In this document: positions 35,422-45,073 of the stretch, piece by piece
Position numbering within the stretch: position 1 is the first letter of the stretch
Layout of the letters: each line of letters starts with the position of its first letter
Assembly (NCBI GenBank): GCA_022843025.1
Contig: JALHOL010000002.1
Location: 248,001 to 312,000 of the forward strand
Source of the DNA: Paracoccaceae bacterium
GTDB lineage: Bacteria > Pseudomonadota > Alphaproteobacteria > Rhodobacterales > Rhodobacteraceae
Length of the DNA stretch: 64,000 bases
Direction: 5' to 3'
Made by a program: the position numbers and the translations under genes
Notes under the pieces: generated by a model
Told to the model about the DNA's origin: nothing
What the model saw: the letters and a program-made list of their open reading frames with translations, nothing else
Database searches by the model: none

Positions 35422-37185
35422 TCATTCCGCTGCTTCCACTTCTCTGCCCAAAAGGGGCAACTGCATCTCAAATACCGCACCGCCGCCCTCGGCATTGCGC
35501 GCCATCAGGCGGCCGCCCAGGTCGGTCACAATCCCTGACGAAATCGCAAGGCCGAGCCCCACCCCCTCGCCCGGCTTCTTGGTCGTGTAGAAAGGCTCAA
35601 ACAGGTTATCCAGATCGACGATCCCGGTGCCGTTGTCGCGCACCGCCAATAGCGCCACATCGCCCGATGACAGGATCAGGTCGATCTGCGCATCCGACCG
35701 GTCCCGCGTCGCATCCAGCGCATTGCGCAACAGGTTAATGATCACCTGCTCCAAACGGATCCGATCCGCCATCACCATCACCGGCGTGCGCGGCAAGGTC
35801 CGGGTGATCTTGACCACCCGCAGCTTCAACTGCGGCTCCATCATCGACAAGGCACTGGAAAGACAGGCCCTCAGGTCTACCGGCTCAAACGCCTCACCGC
35901 CCTTTCGGGCATAGGATTTCAACTGCCGCGTGATCGCGCCCATCCGCTCAATCAGATCATCAATCCGTTGGAAAGACGACAGCGCCTCTTCGGGACGCTT
36001 GCGCTGCAACAACAGCCGTGCGCCCGCCAGATAGGTCTTCATCGCAGCAAGAGGTTGATTCAATTCATGACTTACCGCTGCCGACATCTCGCCCAGTGCG
36101 GCAAGCTTGGACGATTGCGCCAGCGTCAATTCCGCCACGGCAAGGTCTTTCTGCACCTTCTCGCGTTCCGCAATCTCGCGCTGCAAGCGCGCGTTCAGCA
36201 TCCGCAGTTCCGCCGACTCCCGCTGAAAGCTCATGCTTTGCGACCAGGCCTTGCGCGACAGGAAGTAGAAGGTCAGCGCCATCAGGATGGCAAAGCCCAT
36301 GATCTCCAGCGCCAAAATCCCGTTTACCCGTTCCCGGACCGAGTCATAGGCCGTGAACGTCACCATTCGCCAACCCCGGAACGGCACCCGCGCCTCGGTC
36401 TTCATCACGGCCTCGCCACGCACATAGGCATCGGGTGGCGATTGCGCCCAATCCGCCGTGGCCTGAATGGCCCGGCTCAAAGCCGATGGCGCATCCCGCA
36501 CCGCCAAAGCCTCTTCCATGGGCAGGCCACGCCAGCGTGGCTCCGTCGCGAGGATCACCGTGCCCTCGCTGTCGGTGACCATAACCGCATCCTGCAATCC
36601 GGCCCAGGCGCGTTCGTATTTCATCAGATCGACCGCCACAACGATCACGCCGCCGGCCTTGCCATCCATCATCACCGCCCGCGAATAGGTGAAGTCGAAC
36701 CCTCCACCCTCCCGCGCCTGCGCGGTAAAGACCGTGTCCTTGTTGCGCACCGCTTCCACGAAATAGGCTCCTGCGCGGTGGTTCGTCCCCAACAGGTTGC
36801 GGTTCGTCGCCGCCACGGTGCGCCCATCCGCATCAATCAGCATGATCGACGCAACGCCGATCTCGGATTGCACACGGATCAGCTTTTGGGATGTGTCGGG
36901 ATAGTTCCGCGCGCGCAGTGCCTCGATCAGCGCCGGATCGCCCGCCAGCAACAAAGGCACGACCGACGTGCGCTGCAATTCGGAAACCATGTTCCCGGAA
37001 TACAGTGCGATGCGCAATTCCGCCCGGTTACGGGTCGTCTCGGTGAACCGATCCGACAGCCAGCGATTGGTCACCAGCACGATGCCGACCGCCAGAATCA
37101 CCATCAGGCCAATCGCCAGTTTCACCCGCCAGGAAATGCCCGGCGCGGCCTCGGTATCAGGGATCGGATGGGTGCCATCGCTCAT
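35422..37185 (-). CDS. dctB: DctB-like sensor histidine kinase
   Basis: A 587-residue membrane kinase. Two membrane helices (about 22-41 and 290-310) flank a periplasmic double-Cache-like sensor domain. The cytoplasmic part has a coiled segment, the H-box MSAAVSHELNQPLAAMKTYL, N-box INLLRNALDA and G-boxes VRDNGTGI and GVGLGLAISSGIV. DctB senses C4-dicarboxylates and phosphorylates DctD. The DctD gene follows immediately, and the pair starts 58 bases after purQ. Confidence 0.93.
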   Translation of the reverse strand: MSDGTHPIPDTEAAPGISWRVKLAIGLMVILAVGIVLVTNRWLSDRFTETTRNRAELRIALYSGNMVSELQRTSVVPLLLAGDPALIEALRARNYPDTSQKLIRVQSEIGVASIMLIDADGRTVAATNRNLLGTNHRAGAYFVEAVRNKDTVFTAQAREGGGFDFTYSRAVMMDGKAGGVIVVAVDLMKYERAWAGLQDAVMVTDSEGTVILATEPRWRGLPMEEALAVRDAPSALSRAIQATADWAQSPPDAYVRGEAVMKTEARVPFRGWRMVTFTAYDSVRERVNGILALEIMGFAILMALTFYFLSRKAWSQSMSFQRESAELRMLNARLQREIAEREKVQKDLAVAELTLAQSSKLAALGEMSAAVSHELNQPLAAMKTYLAGARLLLQRKRPEEALSSFQRIDDLIERMGAITRQLKSYARKGGEAFEPVDLRACLSSALSMMEPQLKLRVVKITRTLPRTPVMVMADRIRLEQVIINLLRNALDATRDRSDAQIDLILSSGDVALLAVRDNGTGIVDLDNLFEPFYTTKKPGEGVGLGLAISSGIVTDLGGRLMARNAEGGGAVFEMQLPLLGREVEAAE

Positions 37186-37243
37186 GGCGGTAATCTAGGC
37201 CCGCCCAGCCCCCCGCTTCAAGCAGAGGGGCCGGAAGCCCCCG

Positions 37244-37915
37244 TCAGGCAAGCGCCAACCCGCCCAAAAGCGCCGTGAACATCGCCGTGCCATCGGTTCC
37301 GCCCTGCGCCGCATCCACCACCCGCTCCGGATGGGGCATCATTCCCAGCACGCGGCGATTCTCGGACAGGATGCCCGCGATATCGGCCATCGACCCGTTC
37401 GGATTGCCTGCGTAGGTGAATGCAATGCGGTCCTGATCCTGCAACTGCTTCAGCCCATCGGCATCGATGGTGAAATTGCCATCGTGATGCGCCACCGGAA
37501 CCGTGATTTCCAGCCCGCGCGCATAACCGGCGGTAAAGGCGCTGTCGGTGGTTTCCACGCGCAGCTTCTGCATCCGGCAGACGAATTTCAGCCCCGCATT
37601 CCGCATCAGCGCACCGGGAAGAAGCTGCATCTCGGTCAACACCTGAAACCCGTTGCACACGCCCAGAACAAAGCCGCCGCGCGCTGCATGGGCCTTGACC
37701 GCTGCGCCGATGGGGGATTGCGCGGCAATCGCGCCGCAGCGCAGGTAATCGCCAAAGGAAAAGCCCCCCGGCACGCCCACCACATCAACACCTTTCGGCA
37801 GATCGGCATCCTTGTGCCAAACCCGCACCACATCCCACCCTGCCCGTTCAAAGGCCACCGCCAGATCACGGTCACAGTTGGAACCGGGGAAGGTAACGAC
37901 AGCAGCCTTCATCAT
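37244..37915 (-). CDS. purQ: Phosphoribosylformylglycinamidine synthase subunit PurQ
   Basis: A 223-residue class I glutamine amidotransferase subunit. It begins [15 protein letters not shown], has [16 protein letters not shown], nucleophile Cys in [11 protein letters not shown] and the His-Glu pair in MMPHPERV. It supplies ammonia to PurL for FGAM synthesis, together with PurS. It sits alone between tdm and dctB rather than with purS/purC. Confidence 0.96.
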   Translation of the reverse strand: MMKAAVVTFPGSNCDRDLAVAFERAGWDVVRVWHKDADLPKGVDVVGVPGGFSFGDYLRCGAIAAQSPIGAAVKAHAARGGFVLGVCNGFQVLTEMQLLPGALMRNAGLKFVCRMQKLRVETTDSAFTAGYARGLEITVPVAHHDGNFTIDADGLKQLQDQDRIAFTYAGNPNGSMADIAGILSENRRVLGMMPHPERVVDAAQGGTDGTAMFTALLGGLALA

Positions 37916-37994
37916 GCATCCTTTCGGAAATGGCAGCGGGATAGGCGCCGATTACCGCAATCCCTGCCCCGCTGCCACTGGAAAAGCCGGCCGT

Positions 37995-40370
37995 TCAGCT
38001 TTGCGGCCGGGTCTTTTTCGGGTCGTAATGCGACAGCGGCACGATCACCGCTGGCAGGCGCTTCTGATGGCCGTCCAGCTTGCCGACCTCGACCGCCGTT
38101 CCCACCTCGGCATGGGCCACATCCACCCGCGCCAGCGCGATGTTCTTGCCCAAGAGCGGCGAACGCATGGAAGAGGTCACCTCGCCCACCTGTGCCCGGC
38201 CCATGTGGATGCAATCGCCATGGCCCACATCGACAGCTGCGTCGATCTCCAGCCCCACGAATTTCCAACGCGGGTTTTCCTTGCGCCGGATCAGCGCGTC
38301 GCGCCCGATGAAATCATCGGTCTTGGATTTGAGCGGCACGGTGAACCCAATCCCGGCCTCGAACGGATCGGTTTGGTCGCTGAAATCGTAACCTGCGAAA
38401 ATCAGCCCGGCCTCGATCCGCACCATATCCAGCGCAGCAAGGCCCATGGGCCGCAGCCCCAGATCGCGCCCATGGTTCCATATAGCATCATATAGTTCAG
38501 TACCGTCCTTCGGATGGCAGAACAGCTCGAACCCGAGTTCTCCGGTGTAACCCGTGCGCGACACCACCACCGGCGCACCGGTCGGCCCGCCGACACGGCC
38601 GATGGTGAAACGAAACCAGCCCAGTTCATCCACTGTGGGCTGATGCGCGGCGGTCCAGATCATGCGGCGGATGATCTCGCGGCTGTTGGGCCCCTGAACG
38701 GCAAGGTTGTGCAACTGGTCTGTCGATGACCGCACCATCACCTTCAGACCCAGCTTTTCGGCCTGTTCCCGCAGCCAGATGCCGCCGTAATCATCCCCAC
38801 CGATCCAGCGGAAATTGTCGCGTCCCAGGCGGAACAGCGTGCCGTCATCGATCATCCCGCCATGCTCATAACACATGGCGGAATAGACCACCTGCCCGAT
38901 GCTCAGCTTCTTCACATCCCGCGTCAGGGTGTATTGCATCAGGGCCTCGGCATCCGGCCCCGTGACCTCGAACTTCCGCAAAGGCGACAGGTCCAGCACC
39001 ACCGCCTTTTCGCGGCAGGCCCAATATTCCTCGATCGCGCCATTGGACGAATAGACCTGCGGCAGCCAATACCCCTTATACTCCACCACATTGCGCGTCA
39101 GCGCCCCGGTCTTTTCGGAAAATGCGGTGTCCTTGGTCATCTTCGGCTCCGACTCTGGGGTGGCGCGCCATGCAATCGCACGGCTGAACTTTTCCGCCCC
39201 CGGATAGGTGCGGACATGAATATCACTCAGATACCAGCCATTCGCAGGCGTCGTGTCATCCGGGCAGGCCGAAGACACGCAGACCAGATCTGTCAACGCG
39301 CGAAACAGCACATAATCACCCGGACGCGACCATGGCTCATCGGTATAGAGCACGCCATGCCCGTCGATGCCTGTATTGAAGAACAGGTTGACCGCCATCC
39401 AGCCGGGACGCGCCGCCACGTTATATTCTGCCAAGGCACCGTTGAAATTCTCGGAACAGTTGGCATGGCCCGGATAGCCAATGTCGTCATAGTATTTCGC
39501 CGCGCAGGCCATGGCGAAAGCGTCATGGCGTCCGACGGTATCCTGAACCACCTCCAGCAGCGGCAGCATGTCCTGATCGAAGTATTTCGAATGCAGGCCC
39601 GGCATCGAATAGGCATGGCCCATCAACGTGCGTGACGTGGTCACGTCCAGCGCATGCTCGATCCCCTTGTCCAGCTGGCGCGCGGCAAAGGCCTGAAAAT
39701 CGGTGCATTGGCGGCCATCCACATCTATGATCTGGATGTAGTCGCCCGCCTTCACGAAATAGGCCTCGGCGGTGGCTGATTTCACCCGAAGATCAAGCAC
39801 CGGATCGGCCAGCGGATCGGGCAGATCAAACTGCTTGACCATCAACAGCGTCGACCGACGAACCGTCACAGTGATGGGCGTGGCGCTGTCTTGCGCATCG
39901 GGTGCCATGTCGCTCCCCGGTGCGGCGATCACCAACACGCCGTCGCGGGTGGCGGTAAAGCTCTCCTCCGTTCCGGCGGGCGTATCCGCCGCAAACAGCG
40001 CAATCGCCCCCGCCTTCGCCAGATCGATGCCGCGCCGTTCCAGCCCAAGGCGCAACCCGCCCATTCCGCTGCCCAGCCGCGGCCCCGCTGCCAACAGCGC
40101 CTTCAGCCCCGCCGCATCGGAATTGGCCACAACGCCCAGAACACCGGCATCAATCCGCCCCGCGTCATCAGCCGCCACAAGTTCCGCCCGCTGGCCGCCT
40201 TCGGGATTGCCAACCGTCACCCGATCCCCCGCGCCCAGCCGGATCAGGATTGCGCCATTTCCCGGCACCTCATAGCGTTCTTGCCCAGAATGCGGCTGCG
40301 CTGAAAGAGGCGTAAGGATGCGGCTCGGGCGCGGAGGGCCGGGGATCACCTTGGGGTAAAGATCAAGCAT
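37995..40370 (-). CDS. tdm: Trimethylamine N-oxide demethylase Tdm (DUF1989-GcvT fusion)
   Basis: A 791-residue two-part enzyme. Residues about 165-400 form a DUF1989 domain with C222 (DGRQCTDF), C305 (NCSENF), C364 and C369 (VCVSSACPDD), candidate zinc ligands. Residues about 410-791 form a GcvT-like, tetrahydrofolate-binding domain (SRTGYTGELGFELF, FEAGIGFTVPLK). This fusion is the known layout of TMAO demethylase, which splits TMAO into dimethylamine and formaldehyde. The ATG at 40370 has AGGAG upstream; a GTG 15 bases earlier is less likely. The tmm and dmm genes nearby support the call. It is divergent from the EamA gene. Confidence 0.92.
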   Translation of the reverse strand: MLDLYPKVIPGPPRPSRILTPLSAQPHSGQERYEVPGNGAILIRLGAGDRVTVGNPEGGQRAELVAADDAGRIDAGVLGVVANSDAAGLKALLAAGPRLGSGMGGLRLGLERRGIDLAKAGAIALFAADTPAGTEESFTATRDGVLVIAAPGSDMAPDAQDSATPITVTVRRSTLLMVKQFDLPDPLADPVLDLRVKSATAEAYFVKAGDYIQIIDVDGRQCTDFQAFAARQLDKGIEHALDVTTSRTLMGHAYSMPGLHSKYFDQDMLPLLEVVQDTVGRHDAFAMACAAKYYDDIGYPGHANCSENFNGALAEYNVAARPGWMAVNLFFNTGIDGHGVLYTDEPWSRPGDYVLFRALTDLVCVSSACPDDTTPANGWYLSDIHVRTYPGAEKFSRAIAWRATPESEPKMTKDTAFSEKTGALTRNVVEYKGYWLPQVYSSNGAIEEYWACREKAVVLDLSPLRKFEVTGPDAEALMQYTLTRDVKKLSIGQVVYSAMCYEHGGMIDDGTLFRLGRDNFRWIGGDDYGGIWLREQAEKLGLKVMVRSSTDQLHNLAVQGPNSREIIRRMIWTAAHQPTVDELGWFRFTIGRVGGPTGAPVVVSRTGYTGELGFELFCHPKDGTELYDAIWNHGRDLGLRPMGLAALDMVRIEAGLIFAGYDFSDQTDPFEAGIGFTVPLKSKTDDFIGRDALIRRKENPRWKFVGLEIDAAVDVGHGDCIHMGRAQVGEVTSSMRSPLLGKNIALARVDVAHAEVGTAVEVGKLDGHQKRLPAVIVPLSHYDPKKTRPQS

Positions 40371-40401
40371 CGCCCTCTCCTGCACCAGAGTTGCATCAGC
40401 G

Positions 40402-40416
40402 TAAAAACTGTTTCAC
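40402..40416 (-). promoter_or_regulatory. Motif copy upstream of tdm
   Basis: On the minus strand it reads GTGAAACAGTTTTTA, a loose match to the GNAAACANWTT motif seen before tmm, amt and the permease. It lies 32 bases before the tdm ATG and also faces the divergent EamA gene. Of the copies this is one of the weakest. Confidence 0.3.
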
Positions 40417-40492
40417 AAAAAGAATATCGACAGCGGTCAAGTCGGGCAAGCACCATCACGGAGCATCTTATGCAATCCAACGGGAACAGGCC

Positions 40493-41335
40493 ATGATCTC
40501 GCTCTCGCTCGGGCTTCTGGCCGCGCTGTTCTGGGGCTTGCACGATTTCACGGTGCGCCGCATCGGCGGTCGGGCCGATGTGGCGGTCATGGTCGCTGTG
40601 GTCACGGCCTTTGGCCTGATACCGCTTTTGCCCGTCGCAGTCTGGACCGGCGGATGGGATGCAATCGGCCCTGAACAAGCCGCCCTCGCCTGTGCCGCCG
40701 GCGTAACGGCAGTGGTGGCCAACCTGGGCCTTTACCGCGCCTTCACCATCGGCCCGGTCAGTCTTGTCGCTCCGATCTGCGGGGCCTATCCGGTGCTGTC
40801 GGTCCTGTTCGCCATCGCCCGCGGACAGGACAGCGGCCTGCTGGTTTGGCTGGCAGTGCTGGCCGTCGTTCTGGGCGTCGCAACCGTCGCGCGCGGCGAA
40901 GGCGGCGCATCCTCAGGGAGCCGCCTTGCCGCCGCCGCATGGGCTTCGCTGGCCTGTGTCAGCTTCGCCCTGACCTTCGGCCTTGCGCAATGGTCCGCGG
41001 AAACGGGCGCGCATCTGCCTGCCGCCGCCATTACGAGGATCACTTCGCTGGGCATCGCGTTAATTTGGCTCGCTCAGCGCCGCCCCGGGTTTGGCGGAAT
41101 AGCTGGCATCTGGCCGGCGCTGTTCCTGATGGGCTGCCTTGATGTCGGCGCACTGACCGCTGTCACTCTGGCGGGCGGGCTGCCCAATGCCGAGTTTGCA
41201 GCCGTCGCCTCGTCCATCTTCGGGATCGTCACCATTCTGCTGGCGTGGAGATTCCTCAATGAACCGATGCGCCCTTCCCAATGGGCCGGCGTTGCACTGG
41301 TCTTTGCCGGGATCGCCACGCTGGGGTTGGCGTGA
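40493..41335 (+). CDS. EamA/DMT-family transporter
   Basis: A 280-residue protein with about ten membrane helices in two EamA repeats (SLSLGLLAALFWGLHDFTVRR; the second from about residue 140). The end SQWAGVALVFAGIATLGLA is typical. DMT transporters usually export metabolites. The gene sits between tdm and the GlxA regulator on the opposite strand, so a role in the methylated-amine pathway is possible but unproven. The ATG at 40493 starts the first helix; the frame runs 34 codons further upstream. Confidence 0.85.
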   Translation: MISLSLGLLAALFWGLHDFTVRRIGGRADVAVMVAVVTAFGLIPLLPVAVWTGGWDAIGPEQAALACAAGVTAVVANLGLYRAFTIGPVSLVAPICGAYPVLSVLFAIARGQDSGLLVWLAVLAVVLGVATVARGEGGASSGSRLAAAAWASLACVSFALTFGLAQWSAETGAHLPAAAITRITSLGIALIWLAQRRPGFGGIAGIWPALFLMGCLDVGALTAVTLAGGLPNAEFAAVASSIFGIVTILLAWRFLNEPMRPSQWAGVALVFAGIATLGLA

Positions 41336-42343
41336 TCATTCCGACGGCGGCAAAGCCCCCGTCAACCCGCGCAATCCCACCAACCGCCGCCGCTCATCCG
41401 CAGGGTTCACGCCGAACGCCTCGGCATAATGCCGCGTCATCGGGGTGGAACTGGCATAACCCACAGACAGCGCAATTTCGGTGATCGACTGGGTGGAATA
41501 GAGCACCTTCTGCCGTGCCTTTTTCAACCGCATCAGACGATAGTATTTCAACGGGCTTTGCCCTGTCGCCTGCTTGAAGCTGCGTTCAAGATGGCGCTCA
41601 GATATCCCAAGAGATTCAGCGACATCACCGATCTGCACAGGGTCTTCAATATGATCCGAAAACACACGGATCGCCTGCCGGATCGCATCGGGCAACATGT
41701 CATCCGTGCCACCCTGCTTTTGCACCGGCACCTTCTGCACCACATCCTCGGTCCGCACGAACGGATGCTGAAACCAGCAGGCCACCTCTGTCATCGTGTC
41801 GCGCCCAAGTTTGTCTTCGATCATCCGCAGCATCATGTCGAACACCGCCCCGGCGCCGCTGGCCGTATGGCGGCGGCGGTCGCGGATGATCACGGACTGG
41901 CTGGCCGCCATTTCAGGAAACTCAGACTTGAATGCCGCATCATAACACCAATGCACAGAACAGACATGGCCGCCCATCACACCCGACCGCACCAGCGGGA
42001 AGATGCCCCCTGAAAACCCGCCCAACACCACCCCGCAACGTTCCATCCAGCGCACCTGAGCATTGGACCGCTTGGGATGGGCAAACTGCGATTGCGGCAT
42101 CGACAGGAAGAACAGGTAATCCATCCCCTGCGCCTCGGTCAAAGTCACGTCGGGATCAAACCGCACCTCGGCGCTGGACCGGATCGGAGTGGCCTCTTCT
42201 CCGATCAGCGTCCAGGCAAATTCCTTGCGCCCGACAATCTCATTCGCCGCCCGCAGCGGTTCGATGGCCGATGTCAGGCAGGCCATCGGAAAGCCGGGGA
42301 ACAGCAGAAACCCAAGCGTCGTCGGCCCCGCGAGATCAGACAT
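41336..42343 (-). CDS. GlxA-type AraC transcriptional regulator
   Basis: A 335-residue regulator with a DJ-1/PfpI-like N-terminal domain (LGFLLFPGFPMACLTSAIEPLRAAN) and a C-terminal double HTH of the AraC family (QIGDVAESLGISERHLERSF, ITEIALSVGYASSTPMTRHY). Related GlxA/GbdR/SouR-type proteins control betaine, carnitine and sarcosine catabolism. Being the last gene after dmmC, overlapping it on the longer frame, it is the best local candidate to sense methylated amines. A GTG just before the ATG is an alternative start. Confidence 0.9.
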   Translation of the reverse strand: MSDLAGPTTLGFLLFPGFPMACLTSAIEPLRAANEIVGRKEFAWTLIGEEATPIRSSAEVRFDPDVTLTEAQGMDYLFFLSMPQSQFAHPKRSNAQVRWMERCGVVLGGFSGGIFPLVRSGVMGGHVCSVHWCYDAAFKSEFPEMAASQSVIIRDRRRHTASGAGAVFDMMLRMIEDKLGRDTMTEVACWFQHPFVRTEDVVQKVPVQKQGGTDDMLPDAIRQAIRVFSDHIEDPVQIGDVAESLGISERHLERSFKQATGQSPLKYYRLMRLKKARQKVLYSTQSITEIALSVGYASSTPMTRHYAEAFGVNPADERRRLVGLRGLTGALPPSE

Positions 42344-42357
42344 CACCCCGCGCTCCG

Positions 42358-43401
42358 TCAGTCTTCCGGCCACCAGCCCGGCGAGGTTGGGGCGCCATCA
42401 TCGAACTGGGAAAGAAAGGCCACCATCGTCTCGCGGTTGCGCAAAAAGCCCTTATAGGCGGCAAGATCAGGGTGAATGTCGCGCACCACCCGGTGCAGGC
42501 GTCGCGCCCATTTCGGCTGCGTGACCAATTCGTCGAACTTGATCAGATAGCAGCGGATCGGAAAGGCGATGGCGTTGGATCGGGGCAGCCGCCACAGCGT
42601 CTGCAACTCCACCCGCAGATGCATGCGCTGTCCAACGTTTTCAGGCGTGATCTCGGCCCGCGTCGGTCCCCATTTGGGGTAGTTCTCGGGGCTGGTGTCT
42701 AGCAGCGGGTCCACCGTCATCGTCCAGTTGAACCGCCGCACGGGTGCGCCGTGCTGCAACTTCAGCAGGAATTTCAGCGCCCGGTCAAACACGCCCTTTT
42801 CATGCGCCAAGGGAACCGGCGCGTGCCATTCGTGGAACCCCATCCCGATGTCGAAATCCAGCGACCAATCCGCCTGCGTGGTAACCATCCCGGCTTCGAT
42901 CCAAAGGTTTTCGTCGCGCTGGTCCTGCAGCGTGAAATCCCCCTGCGTCTGGCGGGTGATATATTCCATCGGGCCGTAAGGCAGGGTCGAGGAATCGAGG
43001 AAGGTGAACTTCTGCTCGATCTGCATCGGCTTGTTGATCCAATGCCACTTGTTGCCCTGCCGATGCAGCTCGAACCAGTCGGGGTAATCCCGCGCCTTGC
43101 TCTCCATGATCAGCTCCAGCAGATCCCAGCCCGCCATTTCCATATGCGGCAGGGATTGGCAGCGCAGCGGATCTTCCTTCAGCACCAGATCGCGGTCGCG
43201 CATCTCGGCCAGATAATGTTCATCCACATCAAAGGCATGTTCAAACACCGATCCGGGGCGGCCGGGCACGTGCGGCTCCATGTTGACCGAATACATGTAA
43301 TCGTCGCGGTCAAAGGGGAACGGGAAGCGCGCAATCGCGCGGGGCGAGTTGCGGAAGGTGAAATCGTTGCGGAACGTCTCGGTGTTGAACTCGAAACCCA
43401 T
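42358..43401 (-). CDS. dmmC: Dimethylamine monooxygenase haem subunit (DUF3445)
   Basis: A 347-residue DUF3445 protein, the family of haem-dependent oxidative N-demethylases. Visible features are NMEPHVPGRPGSVFEHAFDV near the start, a run of aromatic residues, and a C-terminal GFLRNRETMVAFL. In the known dmmDABC system this subunit takes dimethylamine to monomethylamine and formaldehyde using electrons from the ferredoxin-reductase subunit. The ATG at 43401 has AAGGAG upstream. The gene order D-A-B-C on this strand matches the described operon; the letter is assigned from that order. Confidence 0.88.
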   Translation of the reverse strand: MGFEFNTETFRNDFTFRNSPRAIARFPFPFDRDDYMYSVNMEPHVPGRPGSVFEHAFDVDEHYLAEMRDRDLVLKEDPLRCQSLPHMEMAGWDLLELIMESKARDYPDWFELHRQGNKWHWINKPMQIEQKFTFLDSSTLPYGPMEYITRQTQGDFTLQDQRDENLWIEAGMVTTQADWSLDFDIGMGFHEWHAPVPLAHEKGVFDRALKFLLKLQHGAPVRRFNWTMTVDPLLDTSPENYPKWGPTRAEITPENVGQRMHLRVELQTLWRLPRSNAIAFPIRCYLIKFDELVTQPKWARRLHRVVRDIHPDLAAYKGFLRNRETMVAFLSQFDDGAPTSPGWWPED

Positions 43402-43412
43402 CGGCTCTCTCC

Positions 43413-44378
43413 TTACCGGTCCAGGACGAGGGACCTGCCCTCGAACCGCGACACACATGGCATGATCTTGGTCTGTCCGGCCTTTTCGTCATCCGACAGC
43501 CAGTGGTCGTGGTGGTGAATATGGCCGTCGCAACGAACCACAGCCGTCTCGCATTGCCCGCAGGCCCCGCCACGGCAAAGATAGGGCGCGTCAACCCCGG
43601 CTGCCTCAATCGCCTCAAGGATCGACTGCGCAGCCCCCACCTTCACTGTCTTGCCAGAGGCGGCCAGTTCTACCTCGAACGGCTGGCCCACGGGCGGGGC
43701 AAGGAACTCCTCGGAATGCACCGTGTTCTTTGGCCAGCCCATCGCCGTGGCGGTGGTCTTCACCCAGTCAATCATCCCCTTTGGCCCGCAGACATACAGA
43801 TGCGTGCCCAGAGGTTGGGTGGATAGCAGGGTTTTCAGATCAATCGCCTCGCCTTTTTCATCCACATAGATGTGAACGCGGTCGGCATAGGCAGCGCGCA
43901 GCCGGTCAACATAGGCCCCCAGCGCCAGCGACCGTACCGCATAATGCAACTCAAACCGCTGCCCCATCGGGGCCAATTGCGCCATCAGCGACATGAACGG
44001 GGTGATCCCGATGCCCCCTGCAAGGAACAGATGCTTTTTCGCCCGCGCGTCCGCTGGAAACAGGTTGACCGGATAGCTGATCTGCATCTGCATGCCCGCA
44101 ACCACATGGCGGTGCATGTAAAGCGAACCGCCCCGCCCCGCATCATCGCGCCGGACCGAGATTTCATAGCCCGACGCATCGCCCGGATCGGACATCAGCG
44201 AATAGGGGTTCATCCGCCGCGTGCCGTGATCGTCCATGTCGATCACGACATGCGCACCACCCGAAAAGGTGGGCATCGGCCCACCATCCGTGCGCACGAA
44301 CCGAAACCGCGTGATCAACTCGTTGACCTGCACCACCTCGGCCACGGTGACATCAATTCTGGGTGCACCGACGCTCAT
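43413..44378 (-). CDS. dmmB: Dimethylamine monooxygenase reductase subunit
   Basis: A 321-residue reductase of the phthalate dioxygenase reductase type. The flavin domain has RRMNPYSLMSDP, the NAD domain LFLAGGIGITPFMSLM and YVCGPKGMIDWV, and the C-terminal 2Fe-2S ferredoxin domain has CRGGACGQC plus a later Cys. It passes electrons from NAD(P)H to the haem subunit. Its start overlaps the dmmA stop by ATGA, so translation is coupled. Confidence 0.92.
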   Translation of the reverse strand: MSVGAPRIDVTVAEVVQVNELITRFRFVRTDGGPMPTFSGGAHVVIDMDDHGTRRMNPYSLMSDPGDASGYEISVRRDDAGRGGSLYMHRHVVAGMQMQISYPVNLFPADARAKKHLFLAGGIGITPFMSLMAQLAPMGQRFELHYAVRSLALGAYVDRLRAAYADRVHIYVDEKGEAIDLKTLLSTQPLGTHLYVCGPKGMIDWVKTTATAMGWPKNTVHSEEFLAPPVGQPFEVELAASGKTVKVGAAQSILEAIEAAGVDAPYLCRGGACGQCETAVVRCDGHIHHHDHWLSDDEKAGQTKIMPCVSRFEGRSLVLDR

Positions 44379-44995
44379 TTGAAACGCTCCACGGCCGGGG
44401 GCACAGTGCCCGGATCTTCTGCGTCAATGTTCACCCCCTGAAATGCGGCAAGGCGACGGGAATAGTGATCGCGCACGAACAGGTTCAGCCCGCAATGCGA
44501 ACAGGTGTAAGGATCGGTCGTCACATTCTCGGTGATCCCCTTGCAATGCACGCATTGCACCCGGCGCGACAGCGACCCGCGATGTTCGGTCTGCACCGCA
44601 TCATGCGGCAGCCCCGCCTCCATCACATCGCGCTGCGCCAGCCCGATCAGCGTTTCCGTGCCCGCCAGATAGACTTGCAAGCCCATATGCGCATCCACCA
44701 GCACCTTGCGCAGCCGTGGCTCAGCGGCCCAGAAGCTGGGGCTGCGATGGCATTGGGCTGCGCCTAACGCTTCCAGCCTGCCGAACAGATCGGCGCCGGT
44801 CGGGCCGGGAACATAGATGATATGCGTCTTTGCCAGCATCGCGGCGGCATCCGCCCCAGCCTTGGCAAACAGGTCACAGACAGCCTCGGCCCCTTCGCCA
44901 TCGGCCACGCACAAATGCGCCGTTCCCGGAAGCGGCTGCAACTCGCCATAAACCGGGCGGCTGCGGATCGATTTTTCGAATACGGTCTTGGTCAT
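44375..44995 (-). CDS. dmmA: Dimethylamine monooxygenase subunit DmmA-like
   Basis: A 206-residue protein with an N-terminal Rossmann-like part and a C-terminal zinc-ribbon-like site made by C148, C151 (CVHC) and C165, C168 (CSHC), followed by LFVRDHYSRRLAAFQGV. DmmA-family proteins are small partners of the haem and reductase subunits; the exact role is not settled. An upstream start at 45046 would add 17 residues; the ATG at 44995 is preferred because the fold begins there. It is the second gene of dmmDABC. Confidence 0.85.
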   Translation of the reverse strand: MTKTVFEKSIRSRPVYGELQPLPGTAHLCVADGEGAEAVCDLFAKAGADAAAMLAKTHIIYVPGPTGADLFGRLEALGAAQCHRSPSFWAAEPRLRKVLVDAHMGLQVYLAGTETLIGLAQRDVMEAGLPHDAVQTEHRGSLSRRVQCVHCKGITENVTTDPYTCSHCGLNLFVRDHYSRRLAAFQGVNIDAEDPGTVPPAVERFK

Positions 44996-45073
44996 TGCCC
45001 TGTCAGTCCCGGCTTTATCCCCGGCTGTGGAAAGGGCGCGCGACATCTCTGCCGTGCGCCCTGTCAGTTTGTC

